A stretch of 34,097 nucleotides of DNA from a virus. Each line of letters opens with the position of its first letter. Position 1 is the stretch's first letter. The DNA lies in the IMG/VR virus record IMGVR_UViG_3300006128_000663, positions 1 to 34,097 of that record. One strand, 5' to 3'. Shown in pieces: positions 6,490-13,092 of this stretch. A model generated the notes under the pieces. The model was not told the origin of the DNA. It made no database searches and saw only the letters and a list, made by a program, of their open reading frames with translations. The position numbers were made by a program, and so were the translations under genes.

Positions 6490-6767
6490 GTGACTTTCCA
6501 AAAAAACTACGATCATATCCATCTTCAACTTGTAAGGATGCGGATATATATGCTGCTGCTGACAGGATTGAGGAACTAGAAGCAGACTTTCACAAGCAAG
6601 CTGACATGACCGGAAGGTTGCTAACAGAGAATGCTGAGTTGCGGCAGCGTATCGCTGAACTAGAGGAAGCGTTAAAATTATTTACTAAACTAGGCGATAA
6701 CTTCTCCGACAGCGAAGTGATGGGACGCATCCGTACCGCTAGTAAGGTATTGGGAGAAAAGAAATGA
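6486..6767 (+). CDS. Hypothetical coiled-coil phage protein
   Basis: 93 residues from ATG 6486, which follows GGAGGAG by six bases and overlaps the previous stop; the frame stays open upstream to 6420 but without a ribosome site. The protein starts MSDFPKKLRSYPSSTCKDAD, then has a heptad-like helix (AADRIEELEADFHKQ ... LLTENAELRQRIAELEEALK, about 24-66), and ends SKVLGEKK. Similar ADRIEELE-type coiled-coil proteins are common in phage early regions. Function unknown. Its 3' end is repeated in decayed form about 240 bases downstream. Confidence 0.65.
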   Translation: MSDFPKKLRSYPSSTCKDADIYAAADRIEELEADFHKQADMTGRLLTENAELRQRIAELEEALKLFTKLGDNFSDSEVMGRIRTASKVLGEKK

Positions 6768-6783
6768 ACAACGTGTATGGTAT

Positions 6784-6972
6784 TTGGTTGATGCTTATGA
6801 GAGTAATTATGAGCTACTGGGCGTATATTCATCTGAAGAAGCTGCCAAGGCTGCTCGGTCAGAGTATCTGACCGACAACGACCATGTAGGAGAGTACTAC
6901 CTCTATACAACCCGTATTCCATTAGACGCTCCGTGCAAGACATACTCCGAATCAATAGGAGTAATTGTATGA
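6784..6972 (+). CDS. Small DUF7336-like protein, 5' end probably frameshifted
   Basis: The body, LVDAYESNYELLGVYSSEEA then AKAARSEYL, is typical of small phage proteins of the DUF7336 type, which usually begin with a short strand such as VYLVE. The only start codon in this frame is TTG 6784, which would cut that strand. An ATG at 6764 overlaps the previous stop (ATGA) and reads M-N-N-V in another frame; dropping two bases around 6774-6780 would give MNNVWYLVDAYESNYE, a complete N-terminus. I therefore suspect a two-base insertion, either natural or an assembly error. As it stands, the product would be 62 residues from TTG, or a 34-residue peptide from 6764. Confidence 0.5.
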   Translation: MVDAYESNYELLGVYSSEEAAKAARSEYLTDNDHVGEYYLYTTRIPLDAPCKTYSESIGVIV

Positions 6973-7007
6973 CATTACGGCGCTCATAAGGTATTAGGAG
7001 ACAAAGA

Positions 7008-7217
7008 ATGAGTGACGATAATAAGTTTGTTACTGGTCCAGTTGGCAGGAAAGTCTCAATAAAAGAAATAATAAAAAAGATTGAAAGAATCTGGGATCAT
7101 ATTGCCGGAAATAGTATATCGGAAGATAGTATTGAGGAAACCAATTCATTCGTATCAGAGTTAGAAGAAAAAGTTTCTAAATTAGAAAGTTTGTGTGAGG
7201 AAAAAAGAAATGTCTAA
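7008..7217 (+). CDS. Hypothetical coiled-coil protein
   Basis: 69 residues starting MSDDNKFVTGPVGRKVSIKE, with TAGGAGA eight bases upstream. The C-terminal half is a likely coiled coil (FVSELEEKVSKLESLCEEK). Not recognised. Its last codons contain the GAGG ribosome site and start of the next gene. It belongs to the early small-gene operon. Confidence 0.6.
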   Translation: MSDDNKFVTGPVGRKVSIKEIIKKIERIWDHIAGNSISEDSIEETNSFVSELEEKVSKLESLCEEKRNV

Positions 7218-7503
7218 GATTGTATTAGTTGAAACTGTATCCACCTTTCGTCATATGTATGCTGTAGAGGTCAGGGATGAGGATCCTATTGAGTATGCTC
7301 TCGATGATGTTGTAATGTATGCTACTGATGCTGAAAATGGATTAGAAGATTTTGCACAAAAACATGTCGCAGAGAATATATTTTCTCATCGTGAGATTAC
7401 CGAAGAAGAGTATATAAAAATTTTTGATAAGGAGAATGACTATCTCAAAGATTGGACTGCTGGAAAAAAGAAACAATATATTTACGTTAATGGTGGAAAA
7501 TGA
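7210..7503 (+). CDS. Conserved small phage protein
   Basis: 97 residues from ATG 7210; an earlier in-frame ATG at 7195 has no ribosome site, whereas GAGG (7197-7200) precedes 7210 at a usable distance. It begins MSKIVLVETVSTFRHMYAVE and continues with an acidic segment and an ITEEEYIKIFDKENDYLKDW tail. I recall similar VETVSTFR...YAVE proteins from tailed-phage early regions, with no known function. It overlaps the next gene by ATGA at 7500. Confidence 0.65.
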   Translation: MSKIVLVETVSTFRHMYAVEVRDEDPIEYALDDVVMYATDAENGLEDFAQKHVAENIFSHREITEEEYIKIFDKENDYLKDWTAGKKKQYIYVNGGK

Positions 7504-7697
7504 AATGGTCGCCTTTCTATAAAGACACCTATTATATCGGTAAGTTATCATATACAAATCACCGATATATGGATAAATGGAGATGGAAAGAATTTAGAAT
7601 GATTGTCAGGCCAGGTCCTCCTTGGATGAAAGACTTTGTAGTCTATCCAAATTATTCTATGCTCCTGAATAAGGTGAATAGGAGGAAAAAGAAATGA
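7500..7697 (+). CDS. Hypothetical basic aromatic-rich protein
   Basis: 65 residues, basic and rich in Trp, Tyr and Arg (KWSPFYKDTYYIGKLSYTN, DKWRWKEFRM, then RRKKK at the end). The ATG overlaps the previous stop as ATGA, and its own stop overlaps the next start in the same way. Not recognised; the charge would allow nucleic-acid binding, but that is only inference. Confidence 0.5.
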   Translation: MKWSPFYKDTYYIGKLSYTNHRYMDKWRWKEFRMIVRPGPPWMKDFVVYPNYSMLLNKVNRRKKK

Positions 7698-7867
7698 ATA
7701 AAGTAAGTATTACTATGAATGAAATGAATAGGTTGGTTGAGTGGGTAAACGAGCTGACAGAACCGCCTGTGTCTATTACAATAGAAGAAAGTGATAGTTC
7801 GGGTATTGGTAATGAAATAAAACGGCATTTACCTACGACCTTCACGGCAAAAGTGGTATGTAGATGA
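7694..7867 (+). CDS. Hypothetical 57-residue protein
   Basis: A short frame from ATG 7694 with ATGA overlaps to both the preceding and the following frame and with AGGAGGAAAAAG directly upstream as ribosome site. The protein starts MNKVSITMNEMNRLVEWVNE and is weakly acidic, without membrane segment or known motif. The strong ribosome site and exact coupling argue for a real gene. Confidence 0.55.
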   Translation: MNKVSITMNEMNRLVEWVNELTEPPVSITIEESDSSGIGNEIKRHLPTTFTAKVVCR

Positions 7868-7941
7868 AACTAACTAAAACCAACTATGAGGAATGTATGA
7901 AAAAGGATGTTTATCTATCGCCGCGAGACGCAGGAGGTGAG

Positions 7942-8247
7942 ATGACTGAAGACATTGTTTCAAGACTTCGAAAAGAAACTGCCATGGCATTCGAAGATGA
8001 GTATGGAATATGGCCACCGGAGGCTGCTTTGATGGAAAAGGCTGCCAGAGAAATAGAGACTTTGAGAAAGTATAAAGATATGGTACACTTTATCTCGTGT
8101 GACTACCATGAGCTATCACACGACAAGATTAGGTGGCAGCGTGACGACTGGCAGCGCCGATGCGAAAAGTTAATAGAGTCGCTAGAATCAGAAACTGATA
8201 GTGATTCGGTTCCTGGTCATCCACATATAGGAGGTAATAATGACTGA
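7942..8247 (+). CDS. Conserved small phage protein (MTEDIVSRLR type)
   Basis: 101 residues from ATG 7942, directly behind AGGAGG (7932-7937). The opening MTEDIVSRLRKETAMAFEDE and the AAREIETLRKYKD helix match a small protein common in tailed-phage early regions (MTDDIVTRLR... EAADEIERLR), usually of unknown function. The frame is open back to ATG 7864, which overlaps the previous stop as ATGA but has no ribosome site; it would add 26 residues. Both starts could be used. The last codons overlap the next gene by eight bases. Confidence 0.65.
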   Translation: MTEDIVSRLRKETAMAFEDEYGIWPPEAALMEKAAREIETLRKYKDMVHFISCDYHELSHDKIRWQRDDWQRRCEKLIESLESETDSDSVPGHPHIGGNND

Positions 8248-8524
8248 CGAAGTAAAACGCATAACAGATTACCTGTCAAATGGTGGGTTATTCAATCCAG
8301 AATACGCAGACCATGTTGCTGTTCGTGATCTGTTGATAGACTGCCGTATTCGTATTGAGGAGTTAGAGGCTGAGGTAGAAAAACTAAAGCAACTTTTAAA
8401 CGACGGGCATTCTTCTCTATTAAAAGAGAATGAGCAGCTTCGTTGGAAGTGTGCCGCACAAGATTCTCATGAATGGCTATTAAGTAAACAACAGACATTA
8501 GGTGCTGGGAGAGAAAGAAAGTGA
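8240..8524 (+). CDS. Conserved small phage coiled-coil protein
   Basis: 94 residues, start supported by GGAGGT upstream. It opens MTDEVKRITDYLSNGGLFNP then EYADHVAVRDLLIDCR, a phrase I recall from many phage early regions, followed by a coiled coil (IRIEELEAEVEKLKQLL, about 37-53). Function unknown; the fold is probably a helical hairpin. It overlaps the next frame at GTGA (8521). Confidence 0.65.
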   Translation: MTDEVKRITDYLSNGGLFNPEYADHVAVRDLLIDCRIRIEELEAEVEKLKQLLNDGHSSLLKENEQLRWKCAAQDSHEWLLSKQQTLGAGRERK

Positions 8525-8532
8525 AGGATAAC

Positions 8533-8709
8533 ATGTATGTTCTTATCATGACTGTTAAGTTTTATACCGGGTACGTCGGTGGCATTACTATGCATTCCCA
8601 TGAGTTTGATTCCCATGAAACAGCAACCGAAGCCGGAATAGCTTGGTCAAAAGCTGTGGAAAAAGAGTATGACAGTGCCGAAGCTGTTTATGTGGTGATG
8701 AAAAAATGA
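8533..8709 (+). CDS. Conserved small phage protein (MYVLIMTV type)
   Basis: 58 residues from ATG 8533, four bases behind AAGGA; GTG 8521 overlapping the previous stop would add four residues. It starts MYVLIMTVKFYTGYVGG and ends VYVVMKK, a compact alternating beta/alpha pattern with a His-rich middle (MHSHEFDSHE). Similar short proteins occur in phage early operons without assigned function. It overlaps the next gene by ATGA. Confidence 0.6.
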   Translation: MYVLIMTVKFYTGYVGGITMHSHEFDSHETATEAGIAWSKAVEKEYDSAEAVYVVMKK

Positions 8710-9107
8710 CCATGCATCTTGTTGGACCATACATGACCACAAATAAAAGCAAAGTAAAAGGCAAGAAGCTGGCTAATACCGCTGCTAAACGTGCTGCTGA
8801 TGCTGCTCACGATAAATGGCTAATGGAACGCGGACTGCATCCTAGCCAACGTGATCTACAAAGGGCATTTAAAGGTCGGTATAAAGTTGCTTTACCCGAT
8901 CTTAAAGTAGAAGAAAATGTGCCTTTAAGCAACAAAATTGATGAGAACGGTCTTGCACGAGGTGTTATGCATAACCTACATAAAGAAAAACCAGAGGTGC
9001 AAGAAGCTATCATGGCCAAGGCTAAGAGAATTGCACCTTTATACAATAAAGGCGGTCTTCAAGTGATTACAGATAACGACGATTTAACAACACTGGGAAA
9101 AAAATAA
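8706..9107 (+). CDS. Hypothetical basic protein
   Basis: 133 residues, last gene of the plus-strand early run. It starts MTMHLVGPYMTTNKSKVKGK, with HLVGPYMTT the part I recall from other phage proteins, followed by a Lys/Ala-rich helical segment (KLANTAAKRAADAAHDKW) and a mixed C-terminus. The basic helical character fits nucleic-acid binding, but no domain is recognised. Its stop lies two bases from the end of the convergent HNH endonuclease gene. Confidence 0.6.
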   Translation: MTMHLVGPYMTTNKSKVKGKKLANTAAKRAADAAHDKWLMERGLHPSQRDLQRAFKGRYKVALPDLKVEENVPLSNKIDENGLARGVMHNLHKEKPEVQEAIMAKAKRIAPLYNKGGLQVITDNDDLTTLGKK

Positions 9108-9109
9108 AA

Positions 9110-9907
9110 TTATTTAGAGTTTAAATTTTCTTTATGCCTTATAGAATTTAGGTGCTTATGCCAATTACCTTTCCCTCTAACCTCTTTGTTACAACACTCA
9201 CAGTAAAATGTATTATTTGCAACAAAACTCGGATTTTCCCACATGTTAGGCCTAACAGCAAATCTATCTAAATATTTTTTCCTTATTTCTGGATTACTCC
9301 AATTTTCTTTTGAAATTTGTGATTTCTTTTCTTTTACATCTGGCCTACTTTGTGCTTCTTTTTGAATCTTTGACTGCTTTTGTTTATATTCTTCCGTATT
9401 TTTAATTTTTAACATAATTCCTCTAAATTCTGAATTTGTCCATAATTCTGTAGCTATTTGTGATCTTTTTGTTTTATAATCAGGGGTGTTCATTTGCTCT
9501 AATCTTAATGATTTAAATTCGTGATCATTCCATAATAAAATTTTAGCTTCGGTTACTGCTTTTTTGGATTTTTCGTACTGCCAAGATGTAATTTTGCGAT
9601 TAGTTGTTTTACTTGGGACAGCCATTTTTGATATAGCAGTAAGCATCTTAATTTTATCAGTTTGTTTAATCATACATTTAGATAACAACCAATGCGCAAC
9701 AAAATGTTCTCTATAAGTTAATTTGGCACAATTCCATGGAAATTGTCTAAAACTACTAAACTCTGGAAAAATACTCAAAGGTAAAATATGGTGTTTTTCA
9801 TAATTTTTTGTTAAGTGTTTGTTTCTGCTATTAGCTGTTTCAATTAGCTCAGTGTAAATATTGAAATACTTATTGAATTGAAATATTTCTGAGGAGTAGA
9901 CTATCAT
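9110..9907 (-). CDS. HNH homing endonuclease with C-terminal zinc finger
   Basis: 265 residues. The HNH nuclease core is in the first third: EKHHILPLSIF with His39-His40, Asn59 in WNCAKLTYREHF, and His68/His72 after it. The middle carries repeated helical units (NTPDYKTKRSQI..., NTEEYKQKQSKI..., RPDVKEKKSQISKENWSNPE) like the NUMOD-type DNA-binding repeats of phage homing endonucleases. The C-terminus has a C2H2 finger, Cys236-x2-Cys239-x12-His252-x5-His258. It is more AT-rich than its neighbours and transcribed against them, as expected for a mobile free-standing endonuclease. No intron flanks are visible. Confidence 0.88.
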   Translation of the reverse strand: MIVYSSEIFQFNKYFNIYTELIETANSRNKHLTKNYEKHHILPLSIFPEFSSFRQFPWNCAKLTYREHFVAHWLLSKCMIKQTDKIKMLTAISKMAVPSKTTNRKITSWQYEKSKKAVTEAKILLWNDHEFKSLRLEQMNTPDYKTKRSQIATELWTNSEFRGIMLKIKNTEEYKQKQSKIQKEAQSRPDVKEKKSQISKENWSNPEIRKKYLDRFAVRPNMWENPSFVANNTFYCECCNKEVRGKGNWHKHLNSIRHKENLNSK

Positions 9908-10125
9908 ATTTTTCTATTTGTTTAACCTGTAAATATTGTAATTATTTGTATATATTATATTTCCATGATTCAAAAATCTCAACAAAAAGTATATAATTGA
10001 TCTAGACAAAAACAATTATTATGTTATTATTACTGTAATATTGATGCTAATAAGTAAAAGCGATAACTCTGCCAAGTTGGTAGCAAAAGCCGTCGTGGTT
10101 AACACTAAATATTTCTACGGAGATT
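9908..10125. other. 218-base intergenic region, mostly regulatory or empty
   Basis: Very AT-rich between the HNH gene and the next plus gene. TATAAT-like stretches occur (for example around 9989) without a convincing -35 box. The box CTAAATA at 10109-10115, 10 bases ahead of the ribosome site of the gene at 10126, resembles the last bases of a T4-type late promoter. The segment around 10058-10100 is less AT-rich and has a short inverted pair (TGCCA/TGGTA). No gene seen. Confidence 0.4.
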
Positions 10126-10311
10126 ATGATGTCAGCCAAGCTACCACAAAATTGTCGAGTTGACTATTACTACGGAAACACTCGTTCTAGGAGAACACTC
10201 AGTGTGGTTTATAATCTTAATCAAGCACGGTCTGAAACTGCTGTTCTAGCCTACTTACGCAAGCAACATCCAGGTCTAGAAATCACTATCATGTCATTGG
10301 AGTGGGTATGA
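10126..10311 (+). CDS. Hypothetical small basic protein
   Basis: 61 residues; ATG 10126 and the adjacent ATG 10129 both follow GGAG (10119-10122), the second at better spacing. The sequence has a Tyr/Arg-rich strand (CRVDYYYGNTRSRRTLSVVY) and ends ITIMSLEWV. Not recognised. A degenerate late-promoter-like box precedes it. Confidence 0.5.
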   Translation: MMSAKLPQNCRVDYYYGNTRSRRTLSVVYNLNQARSETAVLAYLRKQHPGLEITIMSLEWV

Positions 10312-10366
10312 TCACAGTGAATATCATGCAAAAGCTGAATGGGAAAGCCTAGGAAGGATACCGTAC

Positions 10367-10648
10367 ATGTTTGATTCATTATACACACCGGAATTTTGGT
10401 TAATAGTTGTTTTATTGCTAAGTGTACTATGGATTATTAATAGTAATACTAGAAAATACGCATATAAATTAGGTGCTACGCATGGGTTTGCATTGGGTAT
10501 TAATCATACTGTCGGAGCAATGCTAGACGAACATATAGTTGATAAGACCAATGATCGAGGGTATAGAGTGAATAAAGCCGAGTTAGTAGAGTATATAACT
10601 CCCATAATTACGGCAAAATTACAAAAACAATTACGTCGAGAGGTGTAA
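10367..10648 (+). CDS. Hypothetical single-span membrane protein
   Basis: 93 residues with one N-terminal hydrophobic span (about 8-26, PEFWLIVVLLLSVLWIINS) followed by Lys/Arg, so the 65-residue tail would face the cytoplasm. AGGAAGG lies upstream of the ATG. The tail is helical and charged, without a known motif. The next gene starts one base after its stop. Confidence 0.6.
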   Translation: MFDSLYTPEFWLIVVLLLSVLWIINSNTRKYAYKLGATHGFALGINHTVGAMLDEHIVDKTNDRGYRVNKAELVEYITPIITAKLQKQLRREV

Positions 10649-10649
10649 C

Positions 10650-10892
10650 ATGGACATAGCCAACAATAAAAGTTTGATTAATGTACTAAATGCTGCGGTA
10701 ACTAGTAATCATCAACAGGTTAAGTGTCAGTTACACGACCTGATTACCAAAGTAAATCTTGTTCCCAAGAACGACAACCCAAATATACAAGACTGGGTTG
10801 ATGATGTAGTAGCTCAGATACATGATATCCAATATAAATTAGATGATGTTACTGATTGGATAAAGGTCATGAAGGTCACGTCAGACGAATAG
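10650..10892 (+). CDS. Hypothetical small acidic helical protein
   Basis: 80 residues, not recognised; two helices rich in Asp and Gln (DIANNKSLINVLNAAVTSN and VDDVVAQIHDIQYKLDDV). It follows the membrane-protein gene by one base. GTCGAGAGG 8-16 bases upstream can serve as ribosome site. Four bases after its stop comes the promoter of the tRNA-Arg. Confidence 0.55.
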   Translation: MDIANNKSLINVLNAAVTSNHQQVKCQLHDLITKVNLVPKNDNPNIQDWVDDVVAQIHDIQYKLDDVTDWIKVMKVTSDE

Positions 10893-10896
10893 CAGC

Positions 10897-10924
10897 TTGA
10901 CAAACTAGTAAATGATCATATTAT
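10897..10924 (+). promoter_or_regulatory. Sigma70-type promoter for the tRNA-Arg
   Basis: TTGACA (10897-10902), 16-base spacer, TATTAT (10919-10924), 20 bases upstream of the tRNA. With the tRNA-Gly promoter this shows that both tRNAs have their own promoter. Confidence 0.6.
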
Positions 10925-10944
10925 ATAAACACAGTATAACCAAT

Positions 10945-11021
10945 GCCCCCGTAGCTCAGCTGAATAGAGCGTCTCGTTTCTACCGAGAATGTCGGGAGTT
11001 TGAATCTCTCCGGGGGCTCCA
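10945..11021 (+). tRNA. tRNA-Arg(UCU)
   Basis: 77 nt with CCA encoded (11019-11021). Acceptor GCCCCCG with CGGGGGC pairs fully; D arm GCTC...GAGC; anticodon stem TCTCG with CGAGA around the 7-base loop TTTCTAC, giving anticodon TCT for AGA codons; variable loop ATGTC; T arm GGGAG-TTTGAAT-CTCTC with one G-U pair. Two details are unusual: U as discriminator base, and TTTGAAT rather than TTCGAAT in the T loop. AGA is likely to be frequent in this AT-rich genome, so the tRNA may help translate phage genes. Confidence 0.92.
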
Positions 11022-11089
11022 ACTTAATTTTATTGTATATTATTAACTGCCCTGTATACTTTATTTGCTAACTTGCACAGGGCAACACC

Positions 11090-11434
11090 ATGAAAAAGAT
11101 CATTGTAACTGTTATATCCTTATTAGCATCAATATCTGCATCACATGCCAGAGAATGGCCAAATGCATTTATTAGAAACTCATATAATACCTACTATATT
11201 GAAAATAAATTTGTTGTAAAAATGCCAATCAGTATCCCTATGGTAAATGTAGAACAGGGTAACGCAGCATACTTGTCATTTGTAACATCATATGTCAATC
11301 CACAAATTCAGGGAACTAATATTCCACAATATACACCTGCTATAAAGTGTTACATTCGCGGTAATATACCCTTTTATGAGGGGTGGGTTTATATGATTGC
11401 TGTAGATTCTACCACAATTAAACCCTGTCAGTAG
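11090..11434 (+). CDS. Small secreted (periplasmic) protein
   Basis: 114 residues with a clear Sec signal peptide: MKK, hydrophobic core IIVTVISLLASISA, and a signal-peptidase I site SHA|RE after residue 20. The mature part (about 94 residues) is beta-rich with two Cys (CYIRG and a penultimate KPCQ) that could form a disulfide. Not recognised. The gene follows the tRNA-Arg and precedes a promoter, so it may share the tRNA promoter. An exported phage protein of this size could act on the envelope or in superinfection exclusion, but there is no family evidence. Confidence 0.65.
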   Translation: MKKIIVTVISLLASISASHAREWPNAFIRNSYNTYYIENKFVVKMPISIPMVNVEQGNAAYLSFVTSYVNPQIQGTNIPQYTPAIKCYIRGNIPFYEGWVYMIAVDSTTIKPCQ

Positions 11435-11454
11435 CAGTTGATGTAAATATCCAG

Positions 11455-11483
11455 TTGACAGAGCCAGATGTTTCTGCTACTGT
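11455..11483 (+). promoter_or_regulatory. Sigma70-type promoter
   Basis: TTGACA (11455-11460), 17-base spacer, TACTGT (11478-11483) with an extended -10 TGC just before it; 21 bases ahead of the gene at 11504. Confidence 0.45.
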
Positions 11484-11503
11484 ACTACTATAGGAGTTGG
11501 TAA

Positions 11504-11725
11504 ATGAAAAGTCATCACAATGCTCAGAGCACACAGTTTATAAAAGTAACTTGTACTAATAATGGTAGAGTTATTGATGCAGAGTTATTTGACGTAAAAC
11601 CCAATAAAATCACAGTAATTCTCCCTGGATTTCAAAAGCTTACTTTAAACAAATCACTGGATAAGCCTAACATGTATATTGCTAACCAATTTGGCATGGA
11701 ATTTTATGCCAATTATACCGCATGA
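11504..11725 (+). CDS. Hypothetical small protein
   Basis: 73 residues, predicted beta-rich: STQFIKVTCTNNGRVIDAEL, then FDVKPNKITVILPGFQKLTL. No membrane span or known motif. AGGAG lies nine bases before the ATG and a promoter just upstream, and another promoter follows the gene, so it may be a single-gene transcript. Confidence 0.55.
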   Translation: MKSHHNAQSTQFIKVTCTNNGRVIDAELFDVKPNKITVILPGFQKLTLNKSLDKPNMYIANQFGMEFYANYTA

Positions 11726-11733
11726 TACTAGAG

Positions 11734-11763
11734 TTGACGAGCTCGATAGCAACATGATACTAT
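11734..11763 (+). promoter_or_regulatory. Sigma70-type promoter before the uvsE unit
   Basis: TTGACG (11734-11739), 18-base spacer, TACTAT (11758-11763), 41 bases before the gene at 11805. Weaker than the other promoters listed. Confidence 0.4.
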
Positions 11764-11804
11764 CTTTGATTAAATAGTTGCGAGGATTTAACCCCCGCAG
11801 GTGT

Positions 11805-12035
11805 ATGAGTAATCACAAAGGTCAGTACTACTTTAAACAAGTAATAGTTGGATACGACAGTAACTGGCCAGAGGATACGGATCTTATGGTAGTTTGGTGT
11901 GAAGATAATGCCGTAGGTCGTTGGTCATACGGCTTGCATCACGAAGGCATTGATGGTAGTATATCTGTATATGCATTTTACTTTGAAGAAAATATTGATT
12001 ACGTTTCATTTTCTCTAGTATGGGGACTAACTTGA
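11805..12035 (+). CDS. Hypothetical small acidic protein ahead of uvsE
   Basis: 76 residues from ATG 11805, four bases after CAGGTG; the frame is open further upstream only through a TTG at 11778. The sequence is acidic and aromatic (DSNWPEDTDLMVVWCEDNA, YFEENIDYVSFSLVWG). Not recognised. Its end overlaps the start of uvsE by 16 bases, suggesting coupled translation. Confidence 0.55.
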   Translation: MSNHKGQYYFKQVIVGYDSNWPEDTDLMVVWCEDNAVGRWSYGLHHEGIDGSISVYAFYFEENIDYVSFSLVWGLT

Positions 12036-13042
12036 CTCAACGAATTGGCTACGCTTGCAAAACTGTTGACGAACATGCTAATACAATACCAGATTTAAAT
12101 TACAAAAGCACTACAGTAGCATGGCTTAATCGTCAAACTCGAGATGCAGCAGTTGCAAGATTATGGGAAATCATGCAGCACAATGTTGCTGCTACTAGAG
12201 CAGCTATTGCCCATGTTGGCTCGTGGAACCCTGAGCTGCGTATGCTACGCCTAGGCTCTGACATGCTGCCTGTATACACAGAATCAAACTGGTCATGGTT
12301 TTGGCAACAATCAGATGTACGTGCATATTTAGAACGAGAACTTGCGCCGGTCGGCGACCTTGCTAGAAGATTAGATGTTAGACTCAGTTTCCACCCGGGC
12401 CAATTTACAGCTCTTGCAAGTGAAAATGACGATATAGTAAATAGAAGTATCGAGGAGTTTGAATATCATGTGGACATGGCGAGATATATGGGTTACGGTA
12501 AAACATGGCATGATCAAGGATTTAAAATTAATGTGCATATATCTGGTCGTCGCGGTCCTAGTGGCATTGTCAGCTGTCTTCCTAGACTTAGCCTGGAAGC
12601 TCGTAACCTCATCACCATAGAGAATGAAGAAAATAGTCACGGATTAGATGCTACACTAGAACTAGAAAAACATGTGGCTCTGGTGTTAGACATACATCAC
12701 AACTGGATTAAGACTGGCGAATATATACAGCCCAAAGACGATCGCGTTAAACGTGTAGTAGATAGTTGGCGTGGTATTCGACCGACCATGCACTATAGTT
12801 TGAGCAGAGAAGACTGTCTTGTAGATCATAGCCGCAGTCAATTCCCTGATATGAATCAATTACTAGAGTCTGGGCATAAGAAACAAAAACTCAGAGCACA
12901 CAGTGATATGATGTGGAATTCAGCTGCTAACTCCTGGGCATTGGAATTTCTGCCACAATTTGATATCATGTGCGAAGCCAAGAACAAGAATTTGGCCAGC
13001 TTTGCGCTGTATCAACAACACAAATCAAATTGTCATGATTAA
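12020..13042 (+). CDS. uvsE: UV-damage endonuclease (UvdE/UvsE family)
   Basis: 340 residues, slightly longer than the usual bacterial 300. Family signatures appear in order along the TIM barrel: RIGYAC near the start, LRLGSDMLP (76-84; most members have RISSD), SFHPGQF (123-129) with a metal-binding His, ENDD (135-138), the acidic VHISGRRG segment, ENEEN, DIHHN, and CEAKNKN near the end, where Glu and Lys are conserved. The enzyme cuts 5' of cyclobutane dimers and (6-4) photoproducts and starts their excision, so it would protect phage DNA from sunlight damage, fitting an aquatic host. It is preceded by an overlapping small gene and a promoter. Confidence 0.92.
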   Translation: MGTNLTQRIGYACKTVDEHANTIPDLNYKSTTVAWLNRQTRDAAVARLWEIMQHNVAATRAAIAHVGSWNPELRMLRLGSDMLPVYTESNWSWFWQQSDVRAYLERELAPVGDLARRLDVRLSFHPGQFTALASENDDIVNRSIEEFEYHVDMARYMGYGKTWHDQGFKINVHISGRRGPSGIVSCLPRLSLEARNLITIENEENSHGLDATLELEKHVALVLDIHHNWIKTGEYIQPKDDRVKRVVDSWRGIRPTMHYSLSREDCLVDHSRSQFPDMNQLLESGHKKQKLRAHSDMMWNSAANSWALEFLPQFDIMCEAKNKNLASFALYQQHKSNCHD

Positions 13043-13052
13043 CTAGTTACAG

Positions 13053-13060
13053 AATAAATA
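13053..13060 (+). promoter_or_regulatory. T4-type late promoter box AATAAATA
   Basis: AATAAATA, one mismatch to the T4 late box TATAAATA, 32 bases before ATG 13093. It is the first such box in the window and marks the change from early/middle to late genes. Confidence 0.6.
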
Positions 13061-13092
13061 CTCTACATATGACAAAATCCACAGGTGAAAAC

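Noticed and set aside
12371-12640. Minus-strand open frame inside uvsE
   Set aside because: It is antisense to conserved UvsE motifs and has no promoter or ribosome site.
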